Shown here in pieces: positions 16,728 to 24,587 of a DNA stretch of 64,000 nt (its first letter is position 1; every line of letters begins with the position of its first letter). A program made the position numbers and the translations under genes. Under the pieces are notes generated by a model that saw nothing but the letters and a program-made list of their open reading frames with translations, ran no database searches and was not told the origin of the DNA. Source of the DNA: Clostridium sp. AT4 (GTDB taxonomy: Bacteria > Bacillota > Clostridia > Lachnospirales > Lachnospiraceae); assembly GCF_001517625.2 (NCBI RefSeq), contig NZ_LN999828.1, positions 2,044,661 through 2,108,660 on the forward strand. Reading direction: 5' to 3'.

Positions 16728-18596
16728 CTACAGAGCCTTTAATTTTTTATAATAGCCCTTTGCATACCGGTACATGATGATAGTATATTCTCCAAATTCC
16801 TCTCCTAAAGCTGCCTTGTATACAGCCCACAAACACCAGAGGAAACCGCCCAGGGCCGCATTTGCAAATACGGAATAATATTCTTCTTCCGAAGGCTTTC
16901 TCTCTAAATAAATCTCCAGAAGCTTTTCTGTCTGTTCTGCGTCATAGTACGAATAGATCGCCGACATGGAAATGTCCATAATGGGATCGCACATTCCCGC
17001 ATATTCCCAATCCAGCAGTTTTGCACTGCCGTCTTCAAACATCAGGAAGTTATCCACATTTGCGTCAATATGGCAGAGACATTGTGGACGATCCATCTGA
17101 TCCAAATGATCCATCAGCTCATTCATCCAGCCTCTGACCTTCTCATAATCTTCAAAAGGGATTCCTCCATGCTGCAGGCAGAGCCTTTCATAAAAATCAA
17201 TCCGTTCCCGAATATCAAAGGAATGGCCGACAGTAAGACCGGACTGGTGAAGCTTTCTTACAATACCCATACAGATTTCCATATCTTTCCAGTTATCTGC
17301 CGCTGCATTCCGGGCGTTTTCATAGTACCGTGCAATCTTATAGCCGGTATCCGGGTTCATGTACAGCACTTCTTCCGTAATCCCCAGAGAGGCTACGGTA
17401 TCATAAACCTCTTTTTCCTCCCTGCGGTTGATTAAAAGCTCTGTCCCCGGCCCCGGAATCCTGCAGATGCAGTGAGCGCCATCCACCCGGAACAAGAAGG
17501 ATTTATTTGTCATTCCGGCTTTCAGGCAGCGGATATCTGTAATATGGGACTCAGGCACCTTAAATACCCTGGATACCAGATCCATTGCCGCATTATCCGA
17601 ATGATTCTGATAGCGTTCATCAAACAGGCGCAGCTCCTCCAGATTTTCAAATTCATACACCTGGTTTTCAGGCTGACGGTTTACATCCATCTCAATCTGA
17701 TCCCACTGAGACGCCTTCCAGCCGGAAGCCTCTTCTGCGCGGGCAAGAAGCGTTCCCCCTTCTGCCTCCAGACGGCGCTTTGCCTCTCCCTTGAGCATAT
17801 CTACAAAGGGCTGCTCCCAGTAAAACTGTTCCGTTCCCGGAGCTTCATAGTAGGCTTCTAATACCGGAAGGAACCGGGCTGAAAATTCTCTGGACAGATA
17901 GACCGGGCCGTACATCACCCACTGATCCCTTCCGCCTACATTTACATCTGTAATCCTTCCCTTTTTAGTAAAGGTAAAGCACCACTCCTTGGTATCCCCC
18001 TTCTGGAAGGAAGCGCTGTACCAGGCTCCGCACTCATAGGCGTGGTACATATTGTCCCGCAGCCAGTTATCAGAGGATAAAATGTACATATTGCGGCCCT
18101 TTAACAGATGTCTGGCTCTGTAAACCGTAGCCAGGGTATTTTTGCAGGAATACTCCGGATTGTAGAGAAGCTTTACATCATATTTGTCGATCAGATATTC
18201 AAATTTCTCTTTCAGATACCCGACTGCAATGGTAATATCATATACTCCGGCCTCATGGAGCTGGCGGATCTGGCGTTCGATCATACGCTCTCCAAATACC
18301 TCTAAAAGCCCCTTGGGCGTTTCAAAGGTAAGAGGGACAAAACGGGAGCCAAAGCCTGCGGCAATGATCAGAGCTCCGTCTACCTTATAGGGCGCTAAAA
18401 CAGCCTGTCCCGTTTCTGTAAGAGCAAGCCGTTTTCCTCTCTGATCCTCATCTTCTCTGATATAGCCTTTTTCTGCACATTCTTTTATCAGCCCGTTAAT
18501 GGTCCCTAAAGATAGCTCCATTCTCTTTGCCAGCTCCCGCTGAGTAATATATGGCTCCTCCAAAATGTTTCTGCATATCAACCCCAATCTGTCCAT
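16728..18596 (-). CDS. Fused winged-helix regulator, CTP:phosphocholine cytidylyltransferase and choline kinase (HTH-LicC-LicA type)
   Basis: A 622-residue three-part protein. Residues about 1-65 form a MarR-like winged helix (ITQRELAKRMELSLGTINGL). Residues about 74-310 form a nucleotidyltransferase with ALIIAAGFGSRFVPLT and PKGLLEVFGERMI, like LicC. Residues about 330-622 form a choline/aminoglycoside-kinase domain with the Brenner motif CHIDANVDNFL and LLDWEYAGMCDP, like LicA. LicA phosphorylates choline and LicC makes CDP-choline, so one chain could do both steps and sense the pathway. Neighbouring proteins carry choline-binding-type repeats. The ATG at 18596 is chosen because GGAGG overlaps the ATG at 18608. 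Ethanolamine or another amino alcohol remains possible as substrate. Confidence 0.85.
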   Translation of the reverse strand: MDRLGLICRNILEEPYITQRELAKRMELSLGTINGLIKECAEKGYIREDEDQRGKRLALTETGQAVLAPYKVDGALIIAAGFGSRFVPLTFETPKGLLEVFGERMIERQIRQLHEAGVYDITIAVGYLKEKFEYLIDKYDVKLLYNPEYSCKNTLATVYRARHLLKGRNMYILSSDNWLRDNMYHAYECGAWYSASFQKGDTKEWCFTFTKKGRITDVNVGGRDQWVMYGPVYLSREFSARFLPVLEAYYEAPGTEQFYWEQPFVDMLKGEAKRRLEAEGGTLLARAEEASGWKASQWDQIEMDVNRQPENQVYEFENLEELRLFDERYQNHSDNAAMDLVSRVFKVPESHITDIRCLKAGMTNKSFLFRVDGAHCICRIPGPGTELLINRREEKEVYDTVASLGITEEVLYMNPDTGYKIARYYENARNAAADNWKDMEICMGIVRKLHQSGLTVGHSFDIRERIDFYERLCLQHGGIPFEDYEKVRGWMNELMDHLDQMDRPQCLCHIDANVDNFLMFEDGSAKLLDWEYAGMCDPIMDISMSAIYSYYDAEQTEKLLEIYLERKPSEEEYYSVFANAALGGFLWCLWAVYKAALGEEFGEYTIIMYRYAKGYYKKLKAL

Positions 18597-18628
18597 ATGA
18601 TCCTCCATTCTTCATCCTGTATATGCAC

Positions 18629-18670
18629 TGTCAGCGGATAGAGGAATCTTTGTTCCCCTGTCCACTGACA
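18629..18670 (-). promoter_or_regulatory. Leader hairpin upstream of the HTH-LicC-LicA gene
   Basis: TGTCAGCGGA (18629-18638) and TCCACTGACA (18661-18670) form a 10-bp stem (one G-T pair), with partial further pairing inside. In the minus-strand transcript it has no T run after it, so it is a leader structure rather than a terminator for this gene. On the plus strand it is followed by TTTTTG. Confidence 0.45.
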
Positions 18671-18674
18671 TTTT

Positions 18675-18737
18675 TGTTCATTTGTATTATATTTTTATTT
18701 TATATGAACATTATAGCACGGACGCAGGGAAATGCAA
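18675..18737 (-). promoter_or_regulatory. Promoter and inverted-repeat operator of the HTH-LicC-LicA gene
   Basis: On the minus strand TTGCAT (18737-18732), a 16-base spacer and TATAAT (18715-18710) form a good promoter. Overlapping the -10 end, TGTTCAT (18675-18681) and ATGAACA (18704-18710) form an inverted pair 22 bases apart, a plausible binding site for a dimeric repressor, perhaps the gene's own HTH domain (inference). Confidence 0.6.
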
Positions 18738-18740
18738 GAG

Positions 18741-20171
18741 CTAATCCTCTGTATTTCCCAAAACAATGGTATTTACTGCCTCGATGAGATCCACTGCCTG
18801 AGATCTGGGAATCAGAGAGACTGTCTTTCCATCTGCCTCTGCCAGACAGCTGCTTCCGTCATAACGGTAAAGGACGATCGTTACCTGGGGAGAAACTTCA
18901 TTATCCAGATGGAGGGTCAGGTGGATTTCCTCCTTTTGTCCCGGTTCCTCTTCTGTAAAGCAATCTGCTTTTAAGCCTTTCAGAGCAGAGAACAGTTCAT
19001 CTGTCTCTATTTCCTCCTCCTGATACGTCCAGGTGCGGTCATCCTTTTTGCCTTTGGAAGTAAGGCTGTAGTCAGCTCCCTCTAAGGAAATGTCAATTCC
19101 TGTGATCTCCTCTGTATCGCCCCAGAATACTTCTTTATGGCGCAGGTCATCATATTTCATGGCCATCAGGCCTTTGTAATCCTCGGCAGTCAGCTTATAG
19201 GCGATCTGGGAATTATTTACTCTTGCGTATGCGGTAATTTCTTCCTCTTCCCCGCTGTTTTCCTCAGAGTTCTCCTTCTTCTCTGCCTTTTCTTTTTCCT
19301 TCGGATCACGGCTTACGCTTACGGTAAGCGTACCGGATACGTTCTCTTTGTCCTCATTTTCAAAGGTATAATCGGCCTCTAAGGACAGCTCCGGCGCATC
19401 CAGTCCATAGGTGCTCCACTCTTCCTCTGAAACATAGTAGGAAGCGTAGTCAGACAGATCCAAATTCTGGAGGGTTCTGATATATTCATTCACCTGCACC
19501 GGATCTAAGGGAAGCAGGTTTTCCTCATCCTTCTTAAAATAAACATCCTCGCTGCTGTAGGAAGCCCCGCTGTCCTCTATGCGGACTGCTTCATAGGTCT
19601 CCGGCCCTGTAAACCGCAGGCTGCTTACTGTCTCAAGCTCAGGGATCTCATCCTGCTTCAGCATATCCTTTAACACCGCGTCAAAATAATTCAGGGGATC
19701 GTCCTTTACCAGATAAGCTTTTCCGTCTCCGATGGACACATAGCGCTGGGAATCCATATTGCTGAAATTGCCCAGCTTTATTTCAAGCTCCTGTTCTCCA
19801 TTTTCCACATGGATGGTGCAGACAGGATCATCCAGACCGTACTGACTGTAATCCTCTACCTCTTCGATCACAAAGGCTGCTGCAAATTCCTCAAAGGGCT
19901 CTAAGAGTTCTTTTATCTTTTCTTCGCTCACAGGAAATTTTTCATCCTCGTCATAGGTCCAGACTCCGTCCTCTCCCTTATGGAACGAAAGGCTTTCCGA
20001 CTCATTTTCCCACGAAAGGGCCGTGACACCCTCATAGGGAATCTGAAGGATGGTTTCACCGCTGTCTTTGATCTTTTCCTTATGCTCCTCCCTCTGGATC
20101 ACCGCGATGGCCGCCACGGACAGCACCGCCAGAACTCCCAGAAGGATATATAACCGTTTAGCCCGCTTCAT
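18741..20171 (-). CDS. DUF4340 domain-containing membrane-anchored protein
   Basis: A 476-residue protein with one N-terminal membrane anchor (about residues 7-25, LYILLGVLAVLSVAAIAVI) and a large acidic outer region. It contains DUF4340-like stretches such as YSQYGLDDPVCTIHVENG and KLGNFSNMDSQRYVSI. Lys/Glu-rich low complexity occurs near the middle (EKKENSEENSGEEEEITAY). It is the last gene of a four-gene ABC operon, overlapping the GldG-like gene by 14 bases. DUF4340 proteins recur beside GldG-type transporters; their role is unknown. Confidence 0.85.
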   Translation of the reverse strand: MKRAKRLYILLGVLAVLSVAAIAVIQREEHKEKIKDSGETILQIPYEGVTALSWENESESLSFHKGEDGVWTYDEDEKFPVSEEKIKELLEPFEEFAAAFVIEEVEDYSQYGLDDPVCTIHVENGEQELEIKLGNFSNMDSQRYVSIGDGKAYLVKDDPLNYFDAVLKDMLKQDEIPELETVSSLRFTGPETYEAVRIEDSGASYSSEDVYFKKDEENLLPLDPVQVNEYIRTLQNLDLSDYASYYVSEEEWSTYGLDAPELSLEADYTFENEDKENVSGTLTVSVSRDPKEKEKAEKKENSEENSGEEEEITAYARVNNSQIAYKLTAEDYKGLMAMKYDDLRHKEVFWGDTEEITGIDISLEGADYSLTSKGKKDDRTWTYQEEEIETDELFSALKGLKADCFTEEEPGQKEEIHLTLHLDNEVSPQVTIVLYRYDGSSCLAEADGKTVSLIPRSQAVDLIEAVNTIVLGNTED

Positions 20172-21576
20172 TCTGCATTCTCCTCCTTCTCATTACCACA
20201 CAAATGCCAATTCCCAGGTATGCAAGCGGGAAAACACCGATCATTACCGCCTGAAGCATGGCAGAAGCAGATTCGCTGATGGTAAGATAATTATAGTTTA
20301 GGGATTTGCTCCGGATCGCCATAGCCTCGCTCTCTCCGATCATGGAAGAAAGACCATTCATTCCCAGATCCCCGTTTGCACCAGAGGAAAGGGCATTATA
20401 CATATCCTCTAAAAAGTCTGAGGAGCCAAACCAGAGGATCCGTCCTTCATTTTCACAGGAAATCGACACAGCTGCCGCAAAGGGGCCATCAACGTCTCCT
20501 TCCTCCCGTTCATAGGTGGAAAGCTCATAGCCTGCCATCTTGCTGAAGGCCTGGTCTGTGGTTGACAGAAGGGGTGTCACCCGGCCTGCGGCTTTCGTTT
20601 CATCTACCTTTAAACCCTGGACAATGGGAAGAATGGGATAATAGTGCTCTTCAATGAGAGCGTCTGTAATATCGCTGCTCTCCATCTGAGGAAGAAGGGC
20701 GTAAGGCGTCTGAAGAGCATAGCGCTCTCTGTCTCCCTCTACTACGATTCCGTCCTGTGCGGTAACGCCGTATTCCTCTAAAAGGCCGTGAAGGTTGTCA
20801 AGATTTCCTTCCTTTACAGGCCCTGCTGCCGCAAAAAGCTTTCCTCCCTTTTTGGTGTAATCTGCAAGCATGGTCTGTTCTTCTCCGGAAATGTCGCTGG
20901 AGGGCGCATAGATCATAATTCCGGCTGCATCCTCAGGAATGGAATCTACATTCAGAAGAGACAGCTGCTCTAACTGGATATTTTCCTTTTCAATCTGCTC
21001 CTTGAAGGAGGCGGGAAGTTCTCTTTCCCCATGTCCCTCTAAAAGATATACTTTGGGCTGCTCTTCATTTACCACATAGTCAATGGCAGAAGTAATGGCT
21101 CCCTCTCCGTCAAAGGAGGTATTGTAGGAATAGGAGTAGATATCTGCCTCCTGAACATAAATATCATCATAACCGATAAAACGGCTGCGTTCGCCGCATT
21201 CTACAACCAGGCTGTTGTTGGCGGCCTCTTCATCTGTGTACTGCTCTGCAAAGGTAGGATATACATCCGGATTTTTCTTTACGATCTGGATATGATCTGA
21301 AAGGCTGTCGTATTTATTTAACAGGTTTTCAATAACCGCATCCTCTTTGTCTGCCTGTACGATCCAGTAAATGGTTATATCCTCATCCAGCCCGTTTACC
21401 ACTGCCTTCGTATTGCTGGTAATGGAATAGAGCTTTGCCGCACTGATATCGTATTTTGTCAGATTCTCCGGCAGGGCGTTTACCAGTATATTGACCACAA
21501 TAAGGATTGTAAGAACCACTGCGGAAAGAATCAGGGAATAAGCTCCGCCGTGAAATGCATTACGGTTCTGCTTCAT
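20158..21576 (-). CDS. GldG-like ABC transporter auxiliary protein
   Basis: A 472-residue protein with membrane segments near the N-terminus (about 12-35, LILSAVVLTILIVVNILV) and the C-terminus (about 440-462). The intervening extracytoplasmic region begins LTKYDISAAKLYSITSNT, characteristic of the GldG/ABC-transporter-auxiliary family (PF09822). It includes the Rossmann-like stretch KVYLLEGHGERELP and later ISGEEQTMLADYTKKGGKLF. It shares one base with the permease gene before it and overlaps the DUF4340 gene after it. GldG works with an ABC pump in gliding bacteria; in Firmicutes such sets have no known motility role. Confidence 0.88.
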   Translation of the reverse strand: MKQNRNAFHGGAYSLILSAVVLTILIVVNILVNALPENLTKYDISAAKLYSITSNTKAVVNGLDEDITIYWIVQADKEDAVIENLLNKYDSLSDHIQIVKKNPDVYPTFAEQYTDEEAANNSLVVECGERSRFIGYDDIYVQEADIYSYSYNTSFDGEGAITSAIDYVVNEEQPKVYLLEGHGERELPASFKEQIEKENIQLEQLSLLNVDSIPEDAAGIMIYAPSSDISGEEQTMLADYTKKGGKLFAAAGPVKEGNLDNLHGLLEEYGVTAQDGIVVEGDRERYALQTPYALLPQMESSDITDALIEEHYYPILPIVQGLKVDETKAAGRVTPLLSTTDQAFSKMAGYELSTYEREEGDVDGPFAAAVSISCENEGRILWFGSSDFLEDMYNALSSGANGDLGMNGLSSMIGESEAMAIRSKSLNYNYLTISESASAMLQAVMIGVFPLAYLGIGICVVMRRRRMQNEAG

Positions 21577-22439
21577 CAGTTATACCTCCTTTTTTCCAGT
21601 GACTGCACCGATAAAAACAGGAAAAATGCGGCAAAGGTCACAAAATATACAATCGCAGTGAGATCAAAAACTCCGTTTACAAACACATAAAAACGTTCAA
21701 ACAGGGAAAGCGTTTTCATAACGGACGGCAAAAGCCCGGAAAAAGCTTCCGAATCTGCCAGATATAAAATAAGCACTGCGCCGCCGGCCGGGAAATAAAA
21801 TCCATAAGCCAGATGTTCATTTTTTGTTAAATGGCGTATTACCACTCCCAGGACGATCACCAGGGCAAAGGCTGCGATCAGGGCACCTGCTGGAGTGGAA
21901 GATACATACTCGGACAGACTGGCGCTGTAGTAGTTGAGCAGGATCACCGCAATGCCGATTCCTGCCGCAAAGCCCTGATTGTCTGTCAGGGAGGAAATGA
22001 ATACTCCCAGAGCGATCAAGGCTGCGCCCAAAACAAAAAAGGCAAAGATAGAGCCGTAGGAGGTTAAAAGGTATACATCTCCATAGCGGGCAAATATCAG
22101 CGGATATACGGAAACAACCGCCAAGGGGATCAGATATACAACAAGAAGCGCCAGATATTTTCCCAGTACAACCTCTGTGGTGGTAATGGGAAGGGAGTAT
22201 AACAGCTGGTCTGTTCTCTGCTTCTTCTCCTCTGCAATGACGCGCATGGTTAAAATAGGTACAATTACTACAAATACCAGGCTGCCGAAGCTTAATACAA
22301 ACTCAAAATTGCTTACTGCTGCCTGAAGATTATATAAGGTGGCTCCCAGACCGATAAAGGCCAGCAAAAATGCGCCGAATACATAGGCGGTCAGGGTATG
22401 GAAATAATTGCGGAGCTCATGCTTTAATACGGCGGTCAT
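21576..22439 (-). CDS. ABC transporter permease (ABC-2 / GldF-like)
   Basis: A 287-residue protein with about six membrane helices: LTAYVFGAFLLAFIGLGATL, FGSLVFVVIVPILTM, YLALLVVYLIPLAVVSV, IFAFFVLGAALIALGVFI, GIAVILLNYY and ALIAAFALVIVLGVVI. The motif MRVIAEEKKQRTDQLLYSLP is typical of ABC-2/GldF permeases. It overlaps the ATPase gene by 4 bases upstream and the GldG-like gene by 1 base downstream, so the three are translationally coupled. The substrate is unknown. Confidence 0.88.
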   Translation of the reverse strand: MTAVLKHELRNYFHTLTAYVFGAFLLAFIGLGATLYNLQAAVSNFEFVLSFGSLVFVVIVPILTMRVIAEEKKQRTDQLLYSLPITTTEVVLGKYLALLVVYLIPLAVVSVYPLIFARYGDVYLLTSYGSIFAFFVLGAALIALGVFISSLTDNQGFAAGIGIAVILLNYYSASLSEYVSSTPAGALIAAFALVIVLGVVIRHLTKNEHLAYGFYFPAGGAVLILYLADSEAFSGLLPSVMKTLSLFERFYVFVNGVFDLTAIVYFVTFAAFFLFLSVQSLEKRRYN

Positions 22440-23428
22440 GCCATTTCCTCCTCTCCTGCTTCGGATTCCTCGGTTTTAATATCTTCTGTTTGGGCGCTCT
22501 CTGTCAGCTCAATAAATATTTCCTCCAGATCCGCCTTTTTCACATTCATTTCAAGAAGGGGTTTGCCGGCGGCTGAAAAACGCTTAAACAGGGCTTTTGA
22601 CACCTCATAGATATCCTCGCAGTCCGAATGGAGGGTAGCTGCGGTCCGTCCTATCTCCTTTTCTTCTATGGTCTGTTCTGTAATGTGCTCCATACCGGAG
22701 AGAAGTTCTTCTGTTTCCCTGGCGTCCGCCTCTGCTACCAGAGTAATCTCTCCCGGTGAAAGGAGGCGTTTTTCAAGGTTTTCCGGCTCGTCAAAGGCGA
22801 TGAGCTTTCCTCTGGCAATAATAAGGATTTTCTCACAGATAGTCTGAACCTCGGAAAGAATGTGGGAGCTGAAAATGACCGTATGCTCTCTTCCCAGATC
22901 TTTGATCAAATCGCGGATTTCTATGATCTGTAAGGGATCCAGTCCTACTGTCGGCTCATCCAGTATGATTACTTTCGGGTCCCCCAGAAGGGCCTGAGCG
23001 ATCCCAACTCTCTGTTTATATCCTTTAGACAGGGCGCTGATCCTGCGGTTTCGCACATGGTCTAGACCTGTCCTCCCGATCACACTGTCAATCTGGCTGT
23101 GCAGCTCTTTTCCCTTAAGCCCCTTTGCTTCTCCTACAAAGCGCAGATACTCTGCCGGTGTCTCGTTCATATAAAGGGGCGGCTGCTCCGGAAGATAGCC
23201 GATCCGTTTCTTTGCCTGGGCCGGTTCTTCAAAAATGTCGAAGCCGTCAATCTTTACGCTTCCCTTTGTGGCTGACAGACATCCTGTCATGATGTTCATG
23301 GTGGTGGATTTTCCTGCGCCGTTTGGACCCAAAAAGCCGTATACATGGCCGCCTTCTATCTCAAAGGACAGATCATCTACCGCTGTCACATCCCCATAGC
23401 ATTTTGTTAAATGCTCTACCTGTATCAT
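22436..23428 (-). CDS. ABC transporter ATP-binding protein (GldA-like)
   Basis: A 330-residue ATPase with Walker A LGPNGAGKSTTM, Q-loop region YLPEQPPLYMNET, signature LSKGYKQRVGIAQAL, Walker B VIILDEPTVGLDP and switch His in IFSSHILSEV. A C-terminal extension (about 220-330) is acidic at its end. It is first of the four-gene GldA/F/G/DUF4340-type operon. AGGAGG precedes the ATG, and an extended -10 promoter lies just upstream over the end of the truncated MFS gene. Confidence 0.92.
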   Translation of the reverse strand: MIQVEHLTKCYGDVTAVDDLSFEIEGGHVYGFLGPNGAGKSTTMNIMTGCLSATKGSVKIDGFDIFEEPAQAKKRIGYLPEQPPLYMNETPAEYLRFVGEAKGLKGKELHSQIDSVIGRTGLDHVRNRRISALSKGYKQRVGIAQALLGDPKVIILDEPTVGLDPLQIIEIRDLIKDLGREHTVIFSSHILSEVQTICEKILIIARGKLIAFDEPENLEKRLLSPGEITLVAEADARETEELLSGMEHITEQTIEEKEIGRTAATLHSDCEDIYEVSKALFKRFSAAGKPLLEMNVKKADLEEIFIELTESAQTEDIKTEESEAGEEEMA

Positions 23429-23463
23429 GGTTAACCTCCTGATTGGATTTTTGTTTTTCTGGC

Positions 23464-23472
23464 ATTATAACA
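23464..23472 (-). promoter_or_regulatory. Extended -10 promoter of the ABC operon
   Basis: TGTTATAAT on the minus strand (23472-23464) is a perfect extended -10 element. It overlaps the stop codon of the truncated MFS gene, 36 bases before the ATPase ATG. Confidence 0.5.
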
Positions 23473-24181
23473 ATTTATGCTGAAATGGGGCTGAAAATTT
23501 ATGGAATACACCGCCTCCCGTCTGCTCCCTGAGGATTTTCCATGTGGACTGGGTTTCTTTTGCCTCTTCATAAATGGTTTGTTTTTCCTTTACCGGGGTG
23601 ATGTCCTTTATAAAAAGAAGGATCAAAATGGTGGACGACAGGGTCGTGAGCCCGTCAATGGCGTAAGCAAGGCCCAGATGGTTCTCAAACAGGATTCCTC
23701 CTATGGTTGGGGACAGAATAATCCCCAGATTGAGTCCCAGATACATAAGGCTGTAGGCCTTTTCCCTGTTTTCGGCGGTGCTCAGATCTGCTACCAGCGC
23801 GTCATAGGACGGATTTTCCATTGTCTGAAAGATTCCTGCTGAAAAAAACAGCAGGATCTGTGCCATGGATACAGGAAGAACCGCTGCTGTCAGGTAACAG
23901 ATGACCGTTACCAAATCGCAGATAATGATGAGCTTTTTCTTATTGCAGCAGTCTGCCAGCTTTCCTCCCAGCAGGTTTGCAGGAAACTGTACCACTCCCA
24001 TAGCTATAGTGATCTTGGCGATCTCCTGTGCATTCATTCCCAGCTTATTGCTTAAAATCAGCGTCAGCATGGGCCATATCATAGCTCCCATATTTGTTGC
24101 TGCCTTTCCCCAGAAAAGAATATATAATTCTCTTCTCATACCTCTGTACTGGCCGAACATTTTCTCAAATATTGTTTTCAT
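23465..24181 (-). pseudogene. Truncated MFS transporter (N-terminal half only)
   Basis: A 238-residue open frame with the first six membrane helices of a major-facilitator drug-efflux-type transporter (NLLGGKLADCCNKKKLII is the loop 2-3 motif; YLTAAVLPVSMAQILLFFSAG; GLNLGIILSPTIGGILFE). Members are normally about 400 residues with twelve helices. Here the sequence ends soon after the central loop with an unrelated-looking tail (FHKFSAPFQHKLL), and the ABC operon begins 36 bases later. The C-terminal half has been deleted, so the gene is probably non-functional. It retains a long structured leader upstream. Confidence 0.8.
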
Positions 24182-24255
24182 TTCTAATTATCCTCTTAAA
24201 ATATATGCTGCTATATGCTTTTCCACCTGTGTCAGACCGCACTTTCCTGTGAAAT

Positions 24256-24292
24256 AAAAAAACAGAGACCCTCTGCTGCCAAAGGATCTCTG
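24256..24292 (-). terminator. Terminator within the MFS leader (putative attenuator)
   Basis: On the minus strand CAGAGATCC (24292-24284) pairs with GGGTCTCTG (24271-24263; one G-T pair) and is followed by seven T (24262-24256). Its loop contains GGCAGCAG, which can pair with CTGCTGGC in the hairpin upstream, giving an alternative fold. It lies 75 bases before the MFS start. Confidence 0.7.
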
Positions 24293-24330
24293 CATAGTAT
24301 CTTCTCTTTTAGATAGGGCCTGGCCCAGCA

Positions 24331-24362
24331 GCCAGCAGCCCATTGAAAGATGGGCGGCTGGC
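24331..24362 (-). promoter_or_regulatory. Antiterminator-competing hairpin in the MFS leader
   Basis: Arms 24331-24343 and 24350-24362 match at 12 of 13 positions around a 6-base loop. No T run follows, so it is not a terminator itself. One arm includes the CTGCTGG sequence able to pair with the downstream terminator loop. Confidence 0.55.
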
Positions 24363-24494
24363 GTGTGCGGTATAATATACGGCATAAAAAGAGAGAACCT
24401 GATATCCGCTCCATTTTTGGTAGCATGAAATAACAGGACGCTTTCACGGTACTGCGCCTGCACAGACAAATCTTCATGCGTCAAAATAAATGGA

Positions 24495-24506
24495 TCAAAT
24501 TAACAT
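24495..24506 (-). other. Possible three-codon leader peptide (Met-Leu-Ile)
   Basis: An ATG-TTA-ATT-TGA frame lies about 7 bases after a near-perfect ribosome site (AAAGGAGAGG, 24520-24511), between the promoter and the leader hairpins. Very short leader peptides are known in antibiotic-responsive attenuators; translation here is only inferred. Confidence 0.4.
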
Positions 24507-24541
24507 CTGGCCTCTCCTTTAAAAATCTGAAGTATGGCTTC

Positions 24542-24570
24542 AGTATAGCACTGGAAATATATGGATGCAA
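24542..24570 (-). promoter_or_regulatory. Promoter of the MFS leader
   Basis: On the minus strand TTGCAT (24570-24565), a 17-base spacer and TATACT (24547-24542) form a strong vegetative promoter immediately after the histidine kinase stop codon. Confidence 0.7.
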
Positions 24571-24587
24571 GAGGGAATCATCCGACT

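Larger units (their letters stand above)
24182..24587 (-). other. 406-base gene-free leader between the histidine kinase and MFS genes
   Basis: I see no convincing protein-coding gene. In minus-strand order the stretch holds a promoter (24570-24542), an AAAGGAGAGG site (24520-24511), a minimal frame ATG-TTA-ATT-TGA (24506-24495, Met-Leu-Ile), a strong hairpin (24362-24331), a terminator (24292-24256) and the MFS start at 24181. This order is that of a transcription-attenuation leader. A longer frame on the same strand (24484-24188) lacks a ribosome site and is probably not translated. Confidence 0.6.

Noticed and set aside
24188-24484. A 98-codon minus-strand frame in the MFS leader
   Set aside because: It has no ribosome site and no similarity to any family I know, and it spans the hairpin and terminator. 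It is treated as leader RNA.
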